Shown: positions 32,601 through 34,398 of the stretch, piece after piece | Layout of the letters: each line of letters starts with the position of its first letter | Position numbering within the stretch: position 1 is the first letter of the stretch | Source: Pseudonocardiales bacterium | GTDB taxonomy: Bacteria > Actinomycetota > Actinomycetes > Mycobacteriales > Jatrophihabitantaceae | Assembly: GCA_030840285.1 (NCBI GenBank) | Contig: JAVEES010000107.1 | Coordinates: 1-34,398 of the forward strand | Length of the DNA stretch: 34,398 bases | Direction of reading: 5' to 3' | Translations under genes and position numbers: made by a program | Notes under the pieces: generated by a model | What the model was told of the DNA's origin: nothing | Databases searched by the model: none | The model's input: the letters and a program-made list of their open reading frames with translations, nothing else

Positions 32601-33617
32601 ATGACAATCGCCGGACCAGCCGCTGGAAGCGCGCAAACCACCCCGACTTCGCCTCCGAAGGCGGTCGCTCGGAACAAGATCAAAACTGGAGAGGGCCGCC
32701 TGGCGTGGATGCTCATCGCGCCGACCGTCCTGCTCCTGGCAGTTATCACCGGTTACCCGATCGTCAAGGCTCTTTATTCGTCCTTTCAGAAGGACTCCGG
32801 GCTGAACGCAGCGACCGGTTTCTTCGATCAAGGCGGCGGTTCAGCCGGTGTGAGCAACTACAAGCACTGGTTGCTGCAACAGTGCCCCGTCCAGGGCGGC
32901 GGCGTCGGAAAGTGTCCGCCCGGCACCCTGGGACATGAGTTCTGGCCCTCCCTTTCGGTCACCGTCGGATTCACCGTGGTGTCGGTGGCCATCGAGGCCG
33001 TCATCGGAATGGGCATGGCGCTGATGATGCATCGCGCCTTCAAGGGCCGCGGCTTGGTGCGCGCCGCGATCCTGGTTCCGTGGGCAATCCCTACCGCAGT
33101 CACCGCAAAGCTCTGGACCGTGGTCTTTGACCCCAACGGCGTCCTGAACAAGGTCCTCGGGACTAACTACCAATGGACGTCGGACAAGTGGCCCGCTCGT
33201 GCGGCTGTCGTCATCGCCGATGTCTGGAAGACGACGCCGTTTATCGCGCTGCTCATTCTCGCCGGTTTGCAAGGGATCGGTGCTGAGCTCTACGAGTCGG
33301 CGAAGGTGGACGGTGCGTCTGCGTGGCAGCGGTTCACCAAGATCACACTGCCTCTGGTAAAGCCGGCGCTCGCCGTCGCGCTGATCTTCCGCACCCTGGA
33401 CGTGCTGCGGATGTATGACCTTCCCAAGATCCTCACCGGTGGCGCCAACGGCACTTCTACCCTGTCGATTCTGGTGGTCGACCAACTGCAGCAAGGTCCG
33501 AACTCGGCGGCCGCGTTGTCGACGATCACCTTCATCTTCATCTTCGGTGTTGCCTTCCTGATGGTCCGCATCTTCGGTGCGAACGTAACGGGAGCATCAA
33601 AGGGGGGAACGAAATGA
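32601..33617 (+). CDS. Carbohydrate ABC transporter permease (MalF/SugA type)
   Basis: A 338-residue CUT1 permease with about six spans, the first at about residues 34-55 (LAWMLIAPTVLLLAVITGYP). The EAA loop is ELYESAKVDGASAWQRFTKITLP. A Cys-containing insert between spans 1 and 2 (LLQQCPVQGGGVGKCPPGTL) probably faces outward and may form a disulfide. GAGGAGG precedes the ATG at 32601. It is 114 bp after the binding-protein gene. Its stop overlaps the next permease start (ATGA, 33614-33617). Confidence 0.93.
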   Translation: MTIAGPAAGSAQTTPTSPPKAVARNKIKTGEGRLAWMLIAPTVLLLAVITGYPIVKALYSSFQKDSGLNAATGFFDQGGGSAGVSNYKHWLLQQCPVQGGGVGKCPPGTLGHEFWPSLSVTVGFTVVSVAIEAVIGMGMALMMHRAFKGRGLVRAAILVPWAIPTAVTAKLWTVVFDPNGVLNKVLGTNYQWTSDKWPARAAVVIADVWKTTPFIALLILAGLQGIGAELYESAKVDGASAWQRFTKITLPLVKPALAVALIFRTLDVLRMYDLPKILTGGANGTSTLSILVVDQLQQGPNSAAALSTITFIFIFGVAFLMVRIFGANVTGASKGGTK

Positions 33618-34398
33618 CCCAGGCAGTGGAGCGTCCGGCCCGCCGGCCGGTAGTGGTCGACTCCAACTCAGGCCCGAAGAAGAAGCTGAGCGGCGGCGAC
33701 ATCGCGGGGATCGCCTCCATCGCGGTGATCATCATCTGGTGCCTGTTGCCGTTCTACTGGATGGTCGTCATGGCCTTCCGCGACAAGGACTACACCTTCT
33801 CGACCACCCCGTGGCCGACCCACATCACGCTCGACAACTTCCGCTTCGCGTTCAACACTACGAACAACCACTTCGGCAGGTCATTGATCAACGGCCTGAT
33901 CATCGGTGGCGTGGTGACCGCGCTCGCCATGATGATCGGTGTCTTCGCCGGTTACGCGTTGGCGCGCCTGCAGTTCCGTGGCAAGTTCTTCGTTCTGGCT
34001 GCGATCCTGGGCGCCTCGATGTTCCCGGGTGTCGCGGTGCTGACCCCGCTCTTCAAGCTGTTCACCGATCTGGGCTGGCTCGGCACCTACCAAGCGCTGA
34101 TCATCCCGCAGATTTCAGCGTCGTTGCCGCTGGCCGTTTATACGCTGAGCAGCTTCTTCGCGGACATGCCCTGGGAGCTGGAACAGGCGGCCCGGGTTGA
34201 CGGGGCGACGCCGGGGCAGGCATTCCGGCTCGTCATCTTCCCGTTGGCCGCACCGGCACTCTTTACCACCGCAATCCTGGTCTTCCTCGCGGTGTGGAAC
34301 GAGTACCTGCTGACCAGCGTGCTTTACAACGGAAATGACAAGGTCGCGACACCTACAGTCGCTATCGCCAAGTTCACGGCCGGTCCGCACGTTGTCCC
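33614..34398 (+). CDS. Carbohydrate ABC transporter permease (MalG/SugB type), partial
   Basis: The frame opens at ATG 33614, overlapping the previous stop as ATGA, and runs off the window end after 261 codons. It begins MTQAVERPARRPVVVDSNSG and has the first span at about residues 30-52 (AGIASIAVIIIWCLLPFYWM). The EAA loop is LEQAARVDGATPGQAFRLVI, and LAVWNEYLLTSVLYNG marks the penultimate loop. Only the last few residues (perhaps 15-20) should be missing relative to family length. AGGGGGGAAC supplies the ribosome site. An ATPase (SugC/MsiK type) may lie beyond the window. Confidence 0.93.
   Translation, partial: MTQAVERPARRPVVVDSNSGPKKKLSGGDIAGIASIAVIIIWCLLPFYWMVVMAFRDKDYTFSTTPWPTHITLDNFRFAFNTTNNHFGRSLINGLIIGGVVTALAMMIGVFAGYALARLQFRGKFFVLAAILGASMFPGVAVLTPLFKLFTDLGWLGTYQALIIPQISASLPLAVYTLSSFFADMPWELEQAARVDGATPGQAFRLVIFPLAAPALFTTAILVFLAVWNEYLLTSVLYNGNDKVATPTVAIAKFTAGPHVV

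Overview
The window is high-GC bacterial DNA with GTG starts, twin-arginine lipoprotein signals, leaderless-looking promoters, a Rho factor with a long Arg/Asp-rich insert, the argS-lysA-hom-thrC-thrB-rho order, and a DUF3105/DUF305 pair. This points to an actinomycete (Actinomycetota). The genus cannot be fixed from the sequence; a Frankiales/Nakamurellales-like soil actinomycete is only a guess.

Left part (1-19.9 kb): an accessory catabolic island. From left to right it holds: a fucose-isomerase-like gene (cut by the window edge) with an FGGY kinase; an M24 creatinase-like gene divergent from LacI regulator 1; a translationally coupled trio, xylulokinase > M42 aminopeptidase-like > ribulose-phosphate-epimerase-like; a divergent amidase; a six-gene operon (GATase1-like protein, Tat lipoprotein sugar-binding protein, two sugar permeases, M20 peptidase, M28 peptidase); a BtpA/SgcQ-family gene; a class I mannose-6-phosphate isomerase; and LacI regulator 2. 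A 12-bp palindrome, GAAATCGATTTC (perfect or nearly so), lies in the promoter spacer or at the predicted start point of three promoter regions serving at least four transcription units. A weaker copy precedes LacI 2. I read this as one regulon that couples sugar uptake and phosphorylation with a set of amide and peptide hydrolases. The trio of M42, epimerase and BtpA proteins parallels SgcX/SgcE/SgcQ of the uncharacterised E. coli sgc operon, but here with an ABC importer instead of a PTS. This is the best candidate for an undescribed system in the window.

Middle (19.9-21.8 kb): a 56-bp interrupted palindrome, tRNA-Arg(CCG), and the small membrane or secreted proteins DUF305 and DUF3105.

Right part (21.8-34.4 kb): core genes argS, lysA, hom, thrC, thrB (lysine/threonine biosynthesis, with tight overlaps and a 9-codon mini-ORF coupled to thrC) and rho. 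The rho gene has an 88-residue [10 protein letters not shown]-type repeat tract and a strong intrinsic terminator. A second sugar ABC importer follows (binding lipoprotein, permease, permease cut by the window end). Neither ABC operon shows an ATPase gene inside the window.
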